From NCBI GenBank assembly GCA_014773175.1, contig VXCM01002787.1, positions 141,007-205,006 on the forward strand: a stretch of DNA of 64,000 bases. The letters are read 5' to 3'. Under the pieces are notes generated by a model. The model ran no database searches, was not told where the DNA came from, and saw only the letters and a list, made by a program, of their open reading frames with translations. This DNA comes from Lucifuga dentata (lineage: Eukaryota > Chordata > Actinopteri > Ophidiiformes > Bythitidae). A program made the position numbers and the translations under genes. Every line of letters begins with the position of its first letter. Positions within the stretch are counted from its first letter, which is position 1. Shown piece after piece: positions 60,618 to 64,000 of the stretch.

Positions 60618-61202
60618 AAAGGAATTAAAAGTTATTGAATTAAGCCAGTGAGAATGTGAGTAAAATACAATGAGAAGGAGACAGAGCAACACATAAAGAA
60701 ATTAATACTGAGAAGGGAAAGAAGACATGAGAAAGAAAGACAAGTGAGAAGGGCAAAGGAAATGTAATCAGTAGAGGAGAGCAGATCTGACATCATGAAC
60801 TTTCTCTTTACAAAATGCAACATGTAGGATATGAACCCAGTTTAATTAAATACGACAAAGTACCTGACAATCATTCAATTCAACCAACTCTGACTACAGC
60901 TGAGGTATCTGCAATTTAAGATCCTTGATTTTTTTAAACAGTAATTGTATGAGGTGTTGAATTTCAATAAATGTTAATTGAGTGTGTTTGTTTTTTGTTT
61001 TATTTTTTTGCTTTTTATTACACTTTACACATTTTTAGCGGCTCTCAGAGTAACTCTTTTGCGCACTAATAAGGACACATGCTTTAAAAAACTTTGTCAA
61101 GATTGGAAATTATGCTTAAGTTTCCTTCCCTCGTTTCCATTTCTATTTGCATCTTCCATACATTTATTCCCTTGACCAGGATGTGATCCGAGAGACGGGG
61201 GG

Positions 61203-61225
61203 NGAGAGAGAGAGAGAGAGAGAGA
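61203..61225. repeat. (GA)11 microsatellite beside an N
   Basis: A GA array directly after GGGG and an N at 61203, the same layout as at 60580. Confidence 0.95.
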
Positions 61226-61825
61226 TTGTGCTGGATGAGTGAGGAGACATGAAGGAGGAGGGGAGGCTGTGTTCTTGCAGGCGTTTACAGTGAGAGGAGA
61301 GCAGCAGAGGGGGAGTTGGAGGGGAAAAACTAGGCCACGTGGAAAAATCCAGCTGAAATGATCCAACTCCGGGACGGGCCAATAACATGTCTTTCTCTCT
61401 TTCTCACTCTGATTATATTGTTCTCTTCTCTCCACTGACTTTAAGTTATATTATCCCGTCCCACCTCTCCTTCTGAGGCTACGGCTCGTCCTTTTCTGCT
61501 CCTTTCTGCATGACATTTCTCAGGCAGACAGGAAAAGATGATAGGCCGAGTTAAACGTTTCATATTCAAAGCAGGATTCAATTCGTGGTGAAACAAGCAG
61601 AGGGATTTCTTTGTACATCCATGGAGCCAGATACAAATACACACAGAAACCTTTAGAAACAGGAAGAGGCGGCCTCGAGAGGACTGCAACTTCCCGTGTT
61701 CCGAGTAAATTTAGGATGTCAGCTACCCAGCCCTTCCTGATGCTACATGCACTTCCTGGCTTTCTCGTCCCGTCAAACGTCCAAATGTGTCAAGGCTGAT
61801 TACATTAAAAGAGCAGGTGACCTGG

Positions 61826-61826
<1 letters not shown>

Positions 61827-61870
<44 letters not shown>
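61827..61870. repeat. (TG)22 microsatellite
   Basis: A perfect TG array of 44 bases. Confidence 0.97.
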
Positions 61871-61872
<2 letters not shown>

Positions 61873-62870
61873 GGACTTGCATACAGTAAGACATGAATGC
61901 TGAAGGGTAGGACGAGTCAAAGAGAATGTTTCTTTTGCTTCACGGATGAGATTAGAGGGTCAACACACACACATGTGCACGCACACACACACTCAGCAGG
62001 ACTGAGTTAACAGGAGTTGGTTTTGCTGGCAGACGTGACGAGTTATAGAGGTGTTAAGGAGACAGAAATGACACTGTGATTCCAGTGTTAGCCAAAGATC
62101 TGCAAGTGTTAATCCTGATAATACACACACACACACCTGACACAGGATACAGGCTAGTAAATGGAGTTCATCCATCATCTAGATTAGCAATAAAAATGAT
62201 AGAAGGCAGATTTTCTAAGGACTATACTGGTGAAGCTTATAGTTATCCTCGTCATCCTGTACTTATTAATGTCTAATGTCTAATGTTCTTCTCTCTTCAA
62301 GTGCTCCTGGCTTATATTTCGGTCTGATAGGTTTTTCCAAGGACTGACACTCTTATGTTTAAATTAATGTGACACACTTTAAGATTCTTCTTGTGGTAGG
62401 ATGACTAAAGGAAAAGCAGAAGATCTATACTGTGTTGCTTGCTGTGTAGTAATTCTGGTGCTATTTAAATAAACACACTGCTGATGTTGAGGCTGCTGTC
62501 GATCGATCTGCCTTATACTGTGACTCAGTGTGTGTGTGTGTTTTTTCTGAGTCATGTACTCGTGTTTTTCCATATAAGCCCTGTCACCACTGCTTTAGAT
62601 ATTCTGTCATTGTTCTTCAGCAGTCAGACACACACACGAATACATCGCCACCCTTTGAATGATTTAAGTTGTATCAAATGTCAGCCTCCAGTTTCAGTCA
62701 ACTGATGCCGCCAGGAGGACGCCAAGTTCACATTTCTCTGCCTATTCTTCTTTTCTTCTTGACAACTGCTGCAAGTGACTGATACACAGATGAAAGAGTA
62801 GCGAAAACACACACACACACATATAAATAGTATATATACACATATATGAATCGATTAAAACAATTAACTA

Positions 62871-62911
62871 ATTAATCACAGTTTTCTGTGATTAATCGGG
62901 ATTAATCACAG
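62871..62911. repeat. ATTAATCACAG triple motif with hairpin
   Basis: ATTAATCACAG at 62871-62881, its reverse complement at 62886-62896 across a TTTT loop, and a third direct copy at 62901-62911. It is preceded by AATTAACTAATTAA-type sequence. It may be part of an AT-rich dispersed repeat. Confidence 0.8.
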
Positions 62912-63773
62912 AAACTTGTAAACCTGTAATCATTCTACATTGAATCACCAACTTAATGTCGAATCAATGCAAAGGAAGTATATATTAGCTCTTTGTTTAA
63001 TGGTATTTTTTAAAACTTAGACTATAACCTATGATTATTCATTTCCAACAAAAATACAAGTTGAGCAAGTACTATGTGAATGCCTTCAAAAAGGCTCGAT
63101 AAACAGAAGATGACTTCTCAGCCCATCGTCCTCTGCTGTCTTAACAGGGCAACCGTTTAGAGAGAGAGAGAGAGAGAGAATATTGGTTTAACGGGTCATG
63201 TTCACTCCAGCATAAGACAATGACTGCAGTCTAAAGGACCAGAGGAGGAAGGGAAAGACAGAGAACATACAGCAAAATAAACACTTGAATAACTGAGTGA
63301 ACTTGATAACGCTGCATTACAGTCGGCCTGCTATTCTTTTAGCTGCCTCCAGAGAGCAAAACATACCACATACCACAGCAAATGTCCTATTACAGGATTA
63401 TAGTGGGGTGACTCCAGAGGAAACAGGACAGGTCCTATAGCGTTTCAACCTCACTGTATGATAGTTGTGGAAGTGTCAATGTGACAGAAAACAGATGCAC
63501 TGCTCCATAATCTGCAGTTTTACAGGGCTGGCAAACTAGTCAATCCAACAATATACCACTGTAATACTCAGGAACAAGTTACTAGCCACACCTCTGATGT
63601 ATGCTCCTACCTGATACATGAACTGTAATGCGTTCATGACAATTTCAGCTTATGTACATCCAAAGTATTCAGCGGCCAATACAACTTGATCCTATATCTG
63701 CAGAATAACACTGGGAGTAACGCTGAGATGATTAGCTGTTTAATCTGTTAGTACAGGGAGACAAAACAAAATA

Positions 63774-64000
63774 TTAAAGGACCATACTACCCATTTTGCA
63801 TGTTTGAGCCTAATATATTCAATTTTCATACAGGTTACTGACAATCATTTCACAAAGCATACTACTGGAATGGATACTGGAACTACTGGAATGGTGAGTT
63901 AAAAATATTTTTCCTACTTCCATACCTCCATTGATTTCAGTTCATTCTGGTACACTATTAAAATCAACTTGTTGATACTTGAAACGTTTCTTGGGATAGG
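63774..64000 (-). mobile_element. TTAA inverted-repeat element, copy 19 (subfamily A, runs off the window)
   Basis: Left end TTAAAGGACCATACTACCC, minus orientation (GCATACTACTGGAATGG follows the TIR). A short internal repeat (ACTGGAATGG twice more, near 63863-63892) is specific to this copy. The rest lies beyond position 64000. Confidence 0.9.

Larger units (their letters stand above)
55016..63773. other. Long stretch without a confident gene
   Basis: Nearly 9 kb with microsatellites (59044, 60581, 61204, 61827 and smaller), purine-rich segments (58600-58790, 60010-60110), a 15-bp inverted repeat around a TG array (59017-59147), a B-box-like site near 58374 and an ATTAATCACAG hairpin near 62871. 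The part at 55250-56900 is complex but I recognise no exon in it. Confidence 0.45.

Noticed and set aside
1..64000. CRISPR arrays, bacterial operons, phage or plasmid features
   Set aside because: Nothing of the kind is present. Composition, microsatellites and retrotransposons are those of a fish genome, and regularly spaced repeats with unique spacers are absent.

Overview
The window reads as non-coding DNA from a teleost fish, either intergenic or from a very large intron. Evidence for a fish genome is the very dense (TG)n/(CA)n and (GA)n microsatellites, degraded non-LTR retrotransposon tails of types common in teleosts, a hAT transposase relic, and a dispersed family of short inverted-repeat elements. 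I find no protein-coding gene that I can defend. Every open frame of 60 codons or more lies in a microsatellite, a transposable-element copy, an assembly duplication or unconserved-looking sequence.

The dominant feature is one family of non-autonomous DNA elements. They are about 590 bp long, bounded by TTAA, and carry near-identical terminal inverted repeats of about 85-90 bp. I count 19 copies or parts of copies, 9 in each orientation plus one edge fragment, covering roughly 10 kb. Two subfamilies can be separated by their TIR sequence: A (cores of the type ACCATACC.CCCATTTTGC, most copies) and B (GGTGATTTTGC with CCAATATATACAA, four copies). No copy encodes a transposase.

Layout: 1-59, edge of an element copy; 60-9150, microsatellites, a LINE tail near 6.6 kb and two element copies; 9.2-12.5 kb, purine-rich DNA, a candidate conserved non-coding block near 10 kb and an exon-like segment near 12.1 kb; 12.5-15.6 kb, three same-orientation element copies; 17.7 kb, hAT transposase relic; 20.9-31.7 kb, eight element copies with a nested insertion at 23.35 kb, a 38-bp perfect palindrome at 26.45 kb and a small exon-like segment at 25.05 kb; 34.5-38.5 kb, two copies; 41.7-42.4 kb, L2/CR1-like LINE 3' end; 45.6-51.2 kb, a 0.95-kb unit duplicated in inverted orientation, each copy carrying the same element plus about 380 bp of flank; 46.6 and 54.6 kb, two 3' ends of a second LINE family in opposite orientations; 52.7 and 63.8 kb, further element copies; 55-63.7 kb, mainly microsatellites and purine-rich sequence.

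The assembly has a systematic flaw. At fourteen single-N positions the 62-78 bases before the N are repeated directly after it. This looks like contig ends that overlap by about one k-mer and were never merged. These are not real tandem repeats and they create false open frames. A 43-base N gap lies at 48162-48204. The findings of most biological interest are the TTAA element family, the inverted duplication that ends exactly at an element terminus, and the perfect palindrome.
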